Origin: Neorhizobium galegae bv. orientalis str. HAMBI 540
GTDB lineage: Bacteria; Pseudomonadota; Alphaproteobacteria; Rhizobiales; Rhizobiaceae
Direction of reading: 5' to 3'
Assembly: GCF_000731315.1 (NCBI RefSeq)
Contig: NZ_HG938353.1
Span: 186,001 to 250,000 of the forward strand
Length of the DNA: 64,000 bases
Shown here piece after piece: positions 7,786-16,383 of this stretch. The notes beneath the pieces were generated by a model. It had not been told where the DNA came from and ran no database searches. It worked only from the letters and a program-made list of their open reading frames with translations. Every line of letters begins with the position of its first letter. The first letter of the stretch is position 1. Made by a program: the position numbers and the translations under genes.

Positions 7786-9104
7786 GCGAAGGCGAAAACC
7801 ATCACCACGGCAAGAACGAGGTCGTCATCGTCAAGCGACATGGCGGCGCACACGACGAAGGCGTCCACGGTGGCGCCTGGAAGATCGCCTATGCCGACTT
7901 CATGACTGCGATGATGGCGTTTTTCCTCGTCATGTGGCTGGTCAATGCCGCCAACGAGGAGACGAAAGCCTCGATGGCGAGCTATTTCAACCCGATCAAG
8001 CTTTCCGACGAGACCCCGGCCTCGAAGGGATTGGAAAAGCCGGTCGATGCGGCCGAGGGTCAGGAGAAGGGCGAGAAGTCGAAGGTCAAGGCGGAAGGTG
8101 ACGTTCAGGGCTCCGCGGCAGCGACCGGCGAGGACATGACCTCGACGTCCGGCGACGAACCCAATTATTCCGAAGCGGATTTCTTCGAAAATCCCTATTC
8201 CGTTCTTGCCGAAATTGCCCAGCAGGTTGGCCAGCAGGCCAATGTCAGCGCCAAGGGCGAGGGCGGCGCCAGTGACTCAGGCCCCGCGACCGGTGCCGAT
8301 GGCGGTCAGGCCTATCGCGATCCGTTCGATCCGGACTTTTGGACCAAACAGATGCAGGTGACCCGCACCGACGGACCTGAAAAAGCCGTCAAGACCACGG
8401 CGAGCGACGATCCATTGGCCCAGATGGGGCAGGCTCCGCAATATCAGCAGGCCCCGCAGTCCACGGAAGCCAAGACGCAGCTGCAACAGACCCAGATGGC
8501 CGTCGCCATCCCAACTCCGCGCCCGGATCCGACCCAGCTGGACAAGCCCCAGACGCCGTCGGGCGCCGAGGCCGTGAAGCCGGCCAATCTCAAGGGCCAG
8601 AAGCCGGAGGATGGCGCGAAGGCGGAACAAGTGGCCGAGCTGAAGGCTGCCGACGAGCTGAAGAAGGAAATCCAGCAGCAGATTTCCGGCATTGCCGGCA
8701 AGCTGGCGGAAGGTCTCGTCGTAACGCCTGCAGAAGGCGGTCTGCTCGTCTCGATTTCGGACCAGACCGACGACCCGATGTTCAATATCGGGTCGGCCGT
8801 ACCGCGTCGCGAAATGGTGCTGGCGATGGAGAAGATCGGCCAGATCCTCAAGGACCGCAAGGGCAGTATCGTCCTGCGCGGACACACCGACGGCCGTCAG
8901 TTCAAGGGCACCGAGAACGACAACTGGCGTCTTTCCATGTCCCGCGCTCACAGCGCCTACTATATGCTGGTTCATGGCGGCTTGGCGGAGGATCGTATCA
9001 AGCAGGTTTCCGGTTTCGCCGACAGGCGCCTGCAGGTCCCGGCGGATCCGCTCGCCGCTGGCAATCGGCGTATCGAAATCCTGATCGGGGCGGACGAGGG
9101 ATAG
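7782..9104 (+). CDS. motB: Flagellar motor stator protein MotB
   Basis: Stator subunit (440 aa) that anchors the motor to peptidoglycan and helps form the proton channel with MotA, which is not in this window. A His-rich N-terminus is followed by one membrane helix (about residues 32-52, YADFMTAMMAFFLVMWLVNA) whose Asp is the expected proton-binding residue. A long, Gln/Lys/Pro-rich periplasmic linker follows, then a C-terminal OmpA-like peptidoglycan-binding domain (VLRGHTDGRQF, NRRIEILI). The ATG at 7782 overlaps the upstream stop. The linker makes the protein longer than typical enterobacterial MotB. Confidence 0.95.
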   Translation: MSEGENHHHGKNEVVIVKRHGGAHDEGVHGGAWKIAYADFMTAMMAFFLVMWLVNAANEETKASMASYFNPIKLSDETPASKGLEKPVDAAEGQEKGEKSKVKAEGDVQGSAAATGEDMTSTSGDEPNYSEADFFENPYSVLAEIAQQVGQQANVSAKGEGGASDSGPATGADGGQAYRDPFDPDFWTKQMQVTRTDGPEKAVKTTASDDPLAQMGQAPQYQQAPQSTEAKTQLQQTQMAVAIPTPRPDPTQLDKPQTPSGAEAVKPANLKGQKPEDGAKAEQVAELKAADELKKEIQQQISGIAGKLAEGLVVTPAEGGLLVSISDQTDDPMFNIGSAVPRREMVLAMEKIGQILKDRKGSIVLRGHTDGRQFKGTENDNWRLSMSRAHSAYYMLVHGGLAEDRIKQVSGFADRRLQVPADPLAAGNRRIEILIGADEG

Positions 9105-9106
9105 TG

Positions 9107-10378
9107 ATGGCTGTGGGCATAAAGTCCTTAGTTGCGGCTGGCCTCGTGCTCGGGGTTGCGCTCGCGCCTGCGGCATCGGCTCAGGATCGTGCGGACCTTG
9201 CGCCCTATGCGATGCTCAGGTCCCTGCAGTTCGTGCAGGATTCCGTTGTGCTCGGCGACCATTCGGCCGCCGAAATGCAACGCTTCATGCTGGAAACGAT
9301 CGATCAGCGCCTGCGGACTGCCGACCCGTCGGTCTTCGAGGATCCGCGCAATGTCGACGCTGCATTGGTCTATGCCATGAGCGGCGGCAACCCCGCGACG
9401 CTCGAATATCTCGCCTCGCGCGACGTCGCTGGCAATTTCGACAACCGCGTTGCCGATGGGCTGAGAAAGTATCTCGGCGGTCGCGGGACGCTGATCGAAA
9501 AAAGCCTGAGCGAAATGGCCAAGGAATATCGCGACGAGAAGATCGGCCCCTACCTTTCGCTCGTCAGCGGAAACGTGATGGTCGCCAAGGATCCGAAGGG
9601 CGCTTTGGTCTTTTATGACTGGGCGCGGTTGACGGCGCCGGGCACGATCATCGAGGAAGCGGCTTTGCGCCGATCGGTCGCGATCACCGTCGATGCCAAC
9701 ATGGTGGCCCAGGCGCTCTCCTATTCACGCAAATACGCGCGGCGTTTCATCCATTCGCCCTATGCCAGCCAATTCGCCGATTTCTTCGTGCAGCTGGTCG
9801 TCGGCCACTTCGGTGAGATCACGCAGGACGATATCGACGGAGCGGTGGAATTCATGGACGCCGACCGGCGCCGCGAGATTTTCCTGCGCATCGCTCGCTC
9901 GGCGGCAATCGCCGGCAAGAACGATCTTGCGCGCCTCGCCTCCGCAAAGGCCGAAACACTCGCCAAAAGTCCGACACCTGAGGCGCTCGCGAAGCTTTAC
10001 GGCGGATTTGCCAATATCCCTACCAAGGACATCGGGCAGGCCATCCAGGCGATAGCCAACGTTCCCGAGGAAACTCTTTCGCCGCGTGACCGCGCATTGA
10101 GGCAGGCGGCAAAAACAGTGGCAGAGCAGGTCGTTAGCCGGCCTACCGCCGACAGCCTCGCACAAGATAAAGCTATCAAACTGACTAATACAGAAGACGC
10201 GAAATCTCCAGTCGCGTTGCCCAGGAATGAGATCGCTGGGCCTGCCTCCGCCACGGAACGTCCGATGGCCGGCACCGCTGCCAAATTCGATCCGGCCTTC
10301 CAGACATTCGTCGATAGCGGTCGTTCGAAATTGAGTGCTATCGACGCAATGCTGAAGGAGGAGAACGCTTCCAAATGA
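9107..10378 (+). CDS. motC: Periplasmic motility protein MotC
   Basis: Rhizobial periplasmic protein (423 aa) that binds the periplasmic part of MotB and is needed for motor rotation in S. meliloti (family knowledge). It has a clear signal peptide of about 25 residues ending ASAQ. The rest is largely helical with many Ala/Arg-rich helices. The ATG at 9107 is preferred over GTG at 9104 because GAGGG lies five bases before it. It follows motB by two bases, and its stop overlaps the next start (ATGA at 10375). Confidence 0.9.
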   Translation: MAVGIKSLVAAGLVLGVALAPAASAQDRADLAPYAMLRSLQFVQDSVVLGDHSAAEMQRFMLETIDQRLRTADPSVFEDPRNVDAALVYAMSGGNPATLEYLASRDVAGNFDNRVADGLRKYLGGRGTLIEKSLSEMAKEYRDEKIGPYLSLVSGNVMVAKDPKGALVFYDWARLTAPGTIIEEAALRRSVAITVDANMVAQALSYSRKYARRFIHSPYASQFADFFVQLVVGHFGEITQDDIDGAVEFMDADRRREIFLRIARSAAIAGKNDLARLASAKAETLAKSPTPEALAKLYGGFANIPTKDIGQAIQAIANVPEETLSPRDRALRQAAKTVAEQVVSRPTADSLAQDKAIKLTNTEDAKSPVALPRNEIAGPASATERPMAGTAAKFDPAFQTFVDSGRSKLSAIDAMLKEENASK

Positions 10379-11841
10379 TTACAGACATTCTTGGTGGTGG
10401 TAAGACTGGCGCGGCTGATGCGGCTTCGTCCACGAAGCAGGGTGTTGCCGGTCGCAAAGGCGCCGATGGTTCTTCTGGGTTCTCCGACGCTCTTTCCGGT
10501 TTTGACCGCGATGCATCTTCGAACAATAAGGACGTACCGGAGGAGGGCGCCCACGCGTCTTCTGCGGAAGAGCGTATGGCCGGCGACGTGAAGCACGGCA
10601 AGCCAAAGCCGATCATCGACATCAAACCGGAATCACTCCGTCGCCCGATCGAGGAGACGGAAGAAACCGCAGGCGCTCTGAAGCAGGCCGCGGCGAACGG
10701 GCTCAAGGAAAAGCAGGTGACCCCTGCCGAGAAGAAGCTTCGCGAGGCCCTGGAGGCCGCGAAAGCCGTCGCGCGGAAGTCGGACGAGGTTCAGGGCAAG
10801 CGCGCCGCCAGATCCGAAAAGGCTGCGGCGACGGAGACGGACGGCAGCGAAGATCTCGACCTCTCCATGCTGGTCGCAGACGATGCCAAGATCACCGACA
10901 TGCTCTCGCTTTTGACGAGCGGCGAAACGAGCGTCGGCGAGATCAGCGCGATGATATCGAAGAATGCGCCCGGGCAGCAGCCGAACAAGCGGGCAAAAGG
11001 TCAGGAAGGTAGCGGGCACGAAGTCGATGCCCTTGCCGTCAAGGATCCCAAGCACGCCGGCGTGCGGAGTGAGGCGGACGGTGATCCGCTTTCGACGCCG
11101 CTGGATACAGACACGAGCGCTCCCGGCACCCGTGTCTTCCGTTTCAGCAATGCACGTGGCGACCAGCATGTCGATATGACTGTCGGTGGTCGAGGCGAGC
11201 GCGGCGCCATGGAGCCCAGAGTGCCGTCGAACGGGGCCGCGGAAAACGTTACCGTGCTCGACGCGCGCCGGTTCCTCGGGCTCGCACAGAATTCGAACGG
11301 CGCCAATCTCACGGCGATGTTGTCGGGTGACCCGGAATGGGCCGGCGCCATGAGCCCCAGTTCGGCTCTTTCGAATGCCGCTGCGCAAAGCAGCACCGGT
11401 ACTGTCGTCAACACGCTAAAGCTGCAGATGAACCCGCACGATCTCGGCGCGGTGACGGCCATGCTGCGGCTTCACGGCGAGGAGCTGAACGTTCATCTCA
11501 CCGTCGAGACGCGGGCGGCCTACAGGCAGCTCAGCGAGGACAGCGGCGGTATTCTCGATGCGCTGCGTGCGCAGGGCTTTGCCGTCGACCAGGTGACCAT
11601 CAGCATCGCGCCGACGGCAGATTCCGACGGTACCAGCAGCCAGCAGGGGCAACCCGGCCAGGCGGGCCAGCAGGCCATGGCCGAAGGCGGTCGCCAAGGC
11701 CAGGCTGCCGGTCGTGGCCAGCAGCAGAATGGGGAGCGCCAGGCCGCGGATCAGGGGACGAGAAATGCAAATGACGCGGCACCGGACAATGTGGCGGGGA
11801 CCGCTCCTGGCGGCGCTCGTCCTGGTCAGCTCTACCTTTGA
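10375..11841 (+). CDS. fliK: Flagellar hook-length control protein FliK (rhizobial MotD)
   Basis: Protein of 488 aa in the position of S. meliloti motD, later recognised as fliK. It controls hook length and the switch of export specificity. Residues 1-300 are low-complexity (Ser, Ala, Lys, Asp, Glu). At about residues 340-410 is a typical Flg_hook domain: LKLQMNPHDLGAVTAMLRL, then ILDALRAQGFAVDQVTISI. The C-terminal tail is Gln/Gly-rich, as in many FliK proteins. The start overlaps the motC stop by four bases. The 3' end overlaps the following transglycosylase gene by up to 77 bases in another frame. Confidence 0.9.
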   Translation: MITDILGGGKTGAADAASSTKQGVAGRKGADGSSGFSDALSGFDRDASSNNKDVPEEGAHASSAEERMAGDVKHGKPKPIIDIKPESLRRPIEETEETAGALKQAAANGLKEKQVTPAEKKLREALEAAKAVARKSDEVQGKRAARSEKAAATETDGSEDLDLSMLVADDAKITDMLSLLTSGETSVGEISAMISKNAPGQQPNKRAKGQEGSGHEVDALAVKDPKHAGVRSEADGDPLSTPLDTDTSAPGTRVFRFSNARGDQHVDMTVGGRGERGAMEPRVPSNGAAENVTVLDARRFLGLAQNSNGANLTAMLSGDPEWAGAMSPSSALSNAAAQSSTGTVVNTLKLQMNPHDLGAVTAMLRLHGEELNVHLTVETRAAYRQLSEDSGGILDALRAQGFAVDQVTISIAPTADSDGTSSQQGQPGQAGQQAMAEGGRQGQAAGRGQQQNGERQAADQGTRNANDAAPDNVAGTAPGGARPGQLYL

Positions 11842-12472
11842 CGCCGACGCCGGGTCGCTCTTCAGTTCTGGAGGTTGGGGAACGCAGCAAGGCGCTGCTG
11901 CGCCCGCCGCACCTCCGAGCCGAGCTGCCATCACGCGCCGCGCGCCCGTCAGAACGCCGGCCGCAGGTTCATCTGTCAATTCCGGCGTCTGCGAACGGGA
12001 AATACAGGCGGCTGCGGCGAAATACGGCGTACCGGAAGGTATTCTCTATTCGGTCGGTCTGACCGAGACCGGCCGCAAGGGCAGCCTCAGCGCCTATGCC
12101 ATGAATGTCGAGGGAAAGGCCTTTTTCCCGCCCTCGCAGCAGGCGGCGATGACGACTTTTTACGACGCCAAGCGGCAGGGCATGAAGCTCATCGACATCG
12201 GCTGCATGCAGATCAACCACTACTTCCACGGCGAAAATTTCTCGTCCCCGGAGGAGATGTTCGACCCGAAACGCAATGTTGAATACGCGGCAAAGTTCCT
12301 CCGGAACCTGCACGACAAACACGAAACTTGGACGATGGCGGTAGCACGATACCACGCGGGACCGAATAACAATCCCGCTCAGAAACAATATGTCTGCCGG
12401 GTGATCAGCAATCTCGTCGCTACAGGCTACGGAGAGTGGACCTCCAACGCTTCCCGGTTCTGCGCCAGCTAA
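11765..12472 (+). CDS. Lytic transglycosylase (SLT domain), flagellar cluster
   Basis: Secreted muramidase-like enzyme (235 aa from this start) that cleaves peptidoglycan, probably to let the flagellar rod through the wall (inference from context). There is an N-terminal signal sequence (WRGPLLAALVLVSSTFDADA). The SLT domain runs from about residue 80: the catalytic Glu in LTETGRKGS, then IGCMQINHYFH and ARYHAGPNNN. The start is uncertain: in-frame ATGs at 11765, 11771 and 11789 all lie within the end of fliK, and none has a strong RBS. The first gives a 77-base overlap. Confidence 0.85.
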   Translation: MQMTRHRTMWRGPLLAALVLVSSTFDADAGSLFSSGGWGTQQGAAAPAAPPSRAAITRRAPVRTPAAGSSVNSGVCEREIQAAAAKYGVPEGILYSVGLTETGRKGSLSAYAMNVEGKAFFPPSQQAAMTTFYDAKRQGMKLIDIGCMQINHYFHGENFSSPEEMFDPKRNVEYAAKFLRNLHDKHETWTMAVARYHAGPNNNPAQKQYVCRVISNLVATGYGEWTSNASRFCAS

Positions 12473-12519
12473 GCAATCTGCAGTTGAATCGTTAAAATAA
12501 AGAATCGCAAAATTGCAGC

Positions 12520-12562
12520 GACTTGCGTTTATGGCAAAAATGGTCATGCAAGTCTTCTTTTA
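12520..12562 (+). terminator. Possible terminator after the motB-motC-fliK-transglycosylase operon
   Basis: Inverted repeat GACTTGC / GCAAGTC with a 21-base loop, followed by TTCTTTT. The loop is long, so this is a weak call. The surrounding 180 bases are AT-rich and probably hold the rem promoter as well. Confidence 0.3.
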
Positions 12563-12752
12563 CGATACGTTAATTTTTCCACTGGAGATTTGTGTGCGAA
12601 ATTGGTGCACCCACTACATCTAGTGCAAATCGCGGTGCGGTTCTTAATCAACTATTAATTTGTTTGGTTAACTTCACACAGCTTGTCTCGGATTCCGCCG
12701 ATTCGTACCCATAGAGATATTGAAGCACCACAAGTGATTCGGAGGCGGACGA

Positions 12753-13424
12753 ATGATCGTAGTGGTTGATGAGCGTGAGCTCGTGAAAGACGGATACACA
12801 TCTCTTTTTGGACGCGAAGGAATTCCGTCCCAGGGGTTCGATCCAAAAGAATTCGGCGAATGGGTGAGCACGGCGGCTGATTCGGATATCGCCGCGGTCG
12901 AAGCCTTCCTGATCGGTCAGGGCGAGCGTACGCTCGAACTGCCGCGGGCTATCCGGGATCGGTCCATGGCACCGGTGATCGCAGTCAGCGATCAGCCATC
13001 CTTGGAGGCGACCCTTGCCTTCTTCGACAGCGGCGTGGACGACGTGGTGCGCAAGCCCATCCATCCCCGCGAGATCCTGGCGCGTGCCGCTGCGATCCGT
13101 CGCCGGCTGAAGGCGATCTCGAATTTCACCGATATCGGTTCGATCCGGGTATTCTCCGACGGTCGTGATCCGGAAATTGACGGCGATGTCTTCGCCCTGC
13201 CGCGCCGCGAGCGCCGCATCCTCGAATACCTGGTCTCCAACCGCGGTCGTCGCGTTTCCAAGACCCAGATATTCAACGCCATCTACGGCATCTTCGACGA
13301 GGAAGTCGAAGAGAACGTCGTCGAAAGCCACATCAGCAAGCTGCGCAAGAAGCTGCGCAAGAAGCTCGGCTTCGATCCGGTCGATTCCAAGCGTTTCCTT
13401 GGTTATTGCATCGACTGGAGCTGA
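12753..13424 (+). CDS. rem: Flagellar transcription regulator Rem/FtcR (OmpR family)
   Basis: Orphan OmpR-type regulator (223 aa) matching Rem of S. meliloti and FtcR of Brucella, a mid-level activator of flagellar genes. Residues 1-110 form a receiver-like fold ([15 protein letters not shown] start; [11 protein letters not shown] near its end). Residues 125-223 are a winged-helix DNA-binding domain ([35 protein letters not shown]). The usual phosphoacceptor Asp after the third strand is not seen ([12 protein letters not shown]), so phosphorylation-independent action is likely. Strong GGAGG seven bases before the ATG. No histidine kinase is adjacent. Confidence 0.93.
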   Translation: MIVVVDERELVKDGYTSLFGREGIPSQGFDPKEFGEWVSTAADSDIAAVEAFLIGQGERTLELPRAIRDRSMAPVIAVSDQPSLEATLAFFDSGVDDVVRKPIHPREILARAAAIRRRLKAISNFTDIGSIRVFSDGRDPEIDGDVFALPRRERRILEYLVSNRGRRVSKTQIFNAIYGIFDEEVEENVVESHISKLRKKLRKKLGFDPVDSKRFLGYCIDWS

Positions 13425-13434
13425 TTTTCCAAAA

Positions 13435-13491
13435 GGGCCTTGCCGCAAATTTTCGGCGGGAACCGTAAGCAGACAGCTTCACGCAAGGCCC
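13435..13491 (+). promoter_or_regulatory. Inverted repeat in the flgE leader
   Basis: Perfect 9-bp arms GGGCCTTGC (13435-13443) and GCAAGGCCC (13483-13491) enclose a 39-base loop that itself contains GCCG-N8-CGGC. It lies between rem and flgE, 41 bases before the flgE start, with no T-run after it. It would fold in the flgE leader RNA or act as an operator; it does not look like a terminator. Confidence 0.5.
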
Positions 13492-13531
13492 GCCACTTAC
13501 TCTCTCCATCAGACAAAAAGGAGATTTTCCT

Positions 13532-14866
13532 ATGAGTATTTTCGGCACGATGAAAACGGCCGTCTCGGGCATGAACGCTCAGGCAAACCGTCTCGGCACC
13601 GTTGGCGATAACATCGCGAATTCGAGCACCGTCGGTTACAAGCGTTCTTCCACGGCGTTCTCCACGCTGGTCCTGCCCTCGACGCAGGGTTCGTATTCTT
13701 CCGGCGGTGTCGAAACCAACGTTCGCTACAGCATCGCAGATCAGGGCGGCATTCAGTACACCACCTCGTCGACCGACCTTGCCATCCAGGGCGAAGGCTT
13801 CTTCATCGTCAGCGATCCGAACGGTACTCCTTACCTGACCCGCGCTGGTGCCTTCGTGAAGGATGCGACGGGCTTCCTCAAGAACACCGCCGGCTTCAAC
13901 CTGATGGGTTATCCCTACGGCACGAACCCGCCGGCCGCCGTCGTCAACGGCTTCAACGGTCTCGAGGAAATCAACATCAACGACTTCGGCATGGTGTCCT
14001 CGCCGTCGACAGCAGGCAGCTTCCCGGCCAACCTGGATAAGGGGGCGGCTATCGTTCCCGCTGGTAGCAAGCCGAGCGATAACGTTGCCGGTAGCGTCAT
14101 TACCAACAAGAGCTCGCTGACGGCCTACGATCATGCCGGCGCGAAAGTTCTCTACGACTTCTACTATACCAAGACTGCCAACAACCAATGGGAAGTCACG
14201 GTCTACCGTCAGGATCAGTCCACGAATGGCGGCTTCCCTTACGTGGGAGTTCCAGCTGCCAACCTGGTGAAGCAGACGGCGAATCTGGTATTCGATCCGA
14301 ACACGAATAAGCTCCAGGCCGGCAACTACGTGCCGGGCAGCGCGGGTCCTCCGGTTGTTCTGCCAACCGGTTCCGACAAGTCCATCACTTTTACCGACTT
14401 GACCGACGGCGCTACCCCTGCACAGTCGATCGCTATCGACCTCTCGGATATGACGCAGTTCGCCACCGCCTTCACGCCGGGCAAGGGCATCATCGACGGC
14501 AACGCGCCGAGCCCGATCACCGATGTCGAAATCGGCGGCGACGGCTTGGTCACGGCAGTCTATCAGGATGGCGGTCGTCGTCCGATCTACCAGGTTGCGC
14601 TGGCAACGGTCCCGAGCATCGACAATCTGCTTCCGCAGAACGGCAACGTCTACCTGCCGACCAACGACTCGGGCGTCGTCACCATCGGCTTCCCGCAGGC
14701 TGGCGCCTTCGGCCAGATCTATTCCGGTGCGCTTGAAAGCTCCAACGTCGATATCGCCAGCGAACTGACGGAAATGATCGAATCGCAGCGTGTCTATACC
14801 GCGAACTCGAAGGTCTTCCAGACCGGTTCCGACCTGATGGACGTCCTGATCAATCTGAAGAGATAA
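13532..14866 (+). CDS. flgE: Flagellar hook protein FlgE
   Basis: Major subunit of the hook (444 aa). The N-terminus MSIFGTMKTAVSGMNAQ with NRLGTVGDNIANSSTVGYK is the rod/hook/HAP signature. The DLAIQGEGFFIVSD motif lies near residue 85, and the C-terminal coiled helix ALESSNVDIASELTEMIESQ is shared by axial proteins. A strong AAAGGAG lies upstream of the ATG. It is slightly longer than typical, owing to a larger middle domain (residues 150-300). First gene of the flgE-flgK-flgL run. Confidence 0.96.
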   Translation: MSIFGTMKTAVSGMNAQANRLGTVGDNIANSSTVGYKRSSTAFSTLVLPSTQGSYSSGGVETNVRYSIADQGGIQYTTSSTDLAIQGEGFFIVSDPNGTPYLTRAGAFVKDATGFLKNTAGFNLMGYPYGTNPPAAVVNGFNGLEEININDFGMVSSPSTAGSFPANLDKGAAIVPAGSKPSDNVAGSVITNKSSLTAYDHAGAKVLYDFYYTKTANNQWEVTVYRQDQSTNGGFPYVGVPAANLVKQTANLVFDPNTNKLQAGNYVPGSAGPPVVLPTGSDKSITFTDLTDGATPAQSIAIDLSDMTQFATAFTPGKGIIDGNAPSPITDVEIGGDGLVTAVYQDGGRRPIYQVALATVPSIDNLLPQNGNVYLPTNDSGVVTIGFPQAGAFGQIYSGALESSNVDIASELTEMIESQRVYTANSKVFQTGSDLMDVLINLKR

Positions 14867-14911
14867 TCGGACGGACGATCGAGAGAATAAGTCTCAAGAG
14901 GTTAGTAAAAA

Positions 14912-16381
14912 ATGTCGCTCGCATCAGCATTGTCTACGGCACAGTCGATCTTCACCAACTCCGGCACGCAGTCGGCTGTATCGGCGAAGAACATCGCTAA
15001 TGCACAGAACCCCGATTACACCCGCCGATCCGCGATGGTCGTGACCGGTGGCAACGGGGCCATGATCGGCGACATTACACGGTCCCAGAACGAGCCGCTC
15101 CTGCGCCAGACGATTGCAAGCTCGTCGATCGCAAGCGGCCAGCGGACGGTGCTGGACGGCCTCCAGGAGATCAAGAACCTGATGGGGGGGAACGACAACG
15201 AGCTCTCCCCCGCCAAGCTGATAGCGGCCTTCCGCAACAACCTGGATGCCTTCGCCGGAAAGGCGAACGATACCGGCATCGGCATCTCCTTCATTTCGAG
15301 CGCGCGGGACGTGGCGGCCGGCCTCAATATCGCTTCCGACAAGCTTCAGCAGATCCGCAAGGACGCGGACGATCAGATCAAGCAGAATGTCATCGATCTG
15401 AACGCGCTGCTTGCGAAGTTCGAGACCGTCAACAACCAGGTCAAGAACGCGGTCTCCAGCGGCGCCGACCCGAACGACTCTCTCGACGAGCGCGATGGCC
15501 TCGTCAAGAAGATCTCGGAAATCGTCGGCGTCACGTCTTATACGCGCGGCGGCAATGATATGGTGCTCTACACCACGGACGGCACGACGCTGTTCGAGGC
15601 GGTACCGCGCAAGGTGACATTCCAGCAGACAGCCGCTTTCGATGCATCGACGTCCGGCAACGGCGTCTATATCGACGGCGTGGCACTCAAGCCTGGGGAT
15701 TCGGGCAACACCACCGCCAAGGGCTCGATCCAGGCCCATATGCAGATCCGCGACAAGATCGCGCCGACCTTCCAGAGCCAGCTCGACGAAATCGCCCGAG
15801 GTCTGATCACCTCGTTTGCGGAAACCGGGCCGACCGGCGCTTTGACGCCGATGACGGGTCTCTTCACATACAAGAATGGCGCCGGCGTCCAGCAGACGGC
15901 CATTCCCGCTGCCGGCACGATCGTTCCGGGCCTCGCCTCCAAGATCTTCGTCAATCCGGTGGTCGTCCCTCCGGCCGGCACGCCGGACAAGGTGCGCGAC
16001 GGTGGGATCAACGGCGCGGCCTACATCGTGAACACGGCCGGTAGCAGCTACGGGGACCTCCTCGACAAGTACAACCAGAACCTGACCGGCCCGATGGTCT
16101 TCGATACGGACACGGAAATCGCCGATGCGCCGGACGTCCTCTCATTTGCGGCCGATTCCATGGGCTGGCTCGAGCAGCTTCGCAGCACGGCGACCGCCGC
16201 CGACGAGACCAAGACAGCCATGCTGTCGCGCAGTCTTGAAGCATTTTCCAGCAATACGGGCGTCAGCCTGGACGAAGAACTGTCGCTGCTTCTCGATATC
16301 GAGCAGTCCTACAAGGCGGGAGCCAAGCTCATGTCGACGGTCGACGATATGATGAAAGCCCTCTTGGATATTGCGAGCTGA
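14912..16381 (+). CDS. flgK: Flagellar hook-associated protein FlgK (HAP1)
   Basis: Hook-filament junction protein (489 aa). The N-terminus MSLASALSTAQSIFTNSG with SAKNIANAQNPDYTRR and the C-terminus SLDEELSLLLDIEQSYKAG are characteristic. The middle region carries the conserved DERDGLVKKISEIVGV segment near residue 190. The start has only a weak RBS (AGAGG), and the gene follows flgE by 45 bases. Confidence 0.95.
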   Translation: MSLASALSTAQSIFTNSGTQSAVSAKNIANAQNPDYTRRSAMVVTGGNGAMIGDITRSQNEPLLRQTIASSSIASGQRTVLDGLQEIKNLMGGNDNELSPAKLIAAFRNNLDAFAGKANDTGIGISFISSARDVAAGLNIASDKLQQIRKDADDQIKQNVIDLNALLAKFETVNNQVKNAVSSGADPNDSLDERDGLVKKISEIVGVTSYTRGGNDMVLYTTDGTTLFEAVPRKVTFQQTAAFDASTSGNGVYIDGVALKPGDSGNTTAKGSIQAHMQIRDKIAPTFQSQLDEIARGLITSFAETGPTGALTPMTGLFTYKNGAGVQQTAIPAAGTIVPGLASKIFVNPVVVPPAGTPDKVRDGGINGAAYIVNTAGSSYGDLLDKYNQNLTGPMVFDTDTEIADAPDVLSFAADSMGWLEQLRSTATAADETKTAMLSRSLEAFSSNTGVSLDEELSLLLDIEQSYKAGAKLMSTVDDMMKALLDIAS

Positions 16382-16383
16382 TC

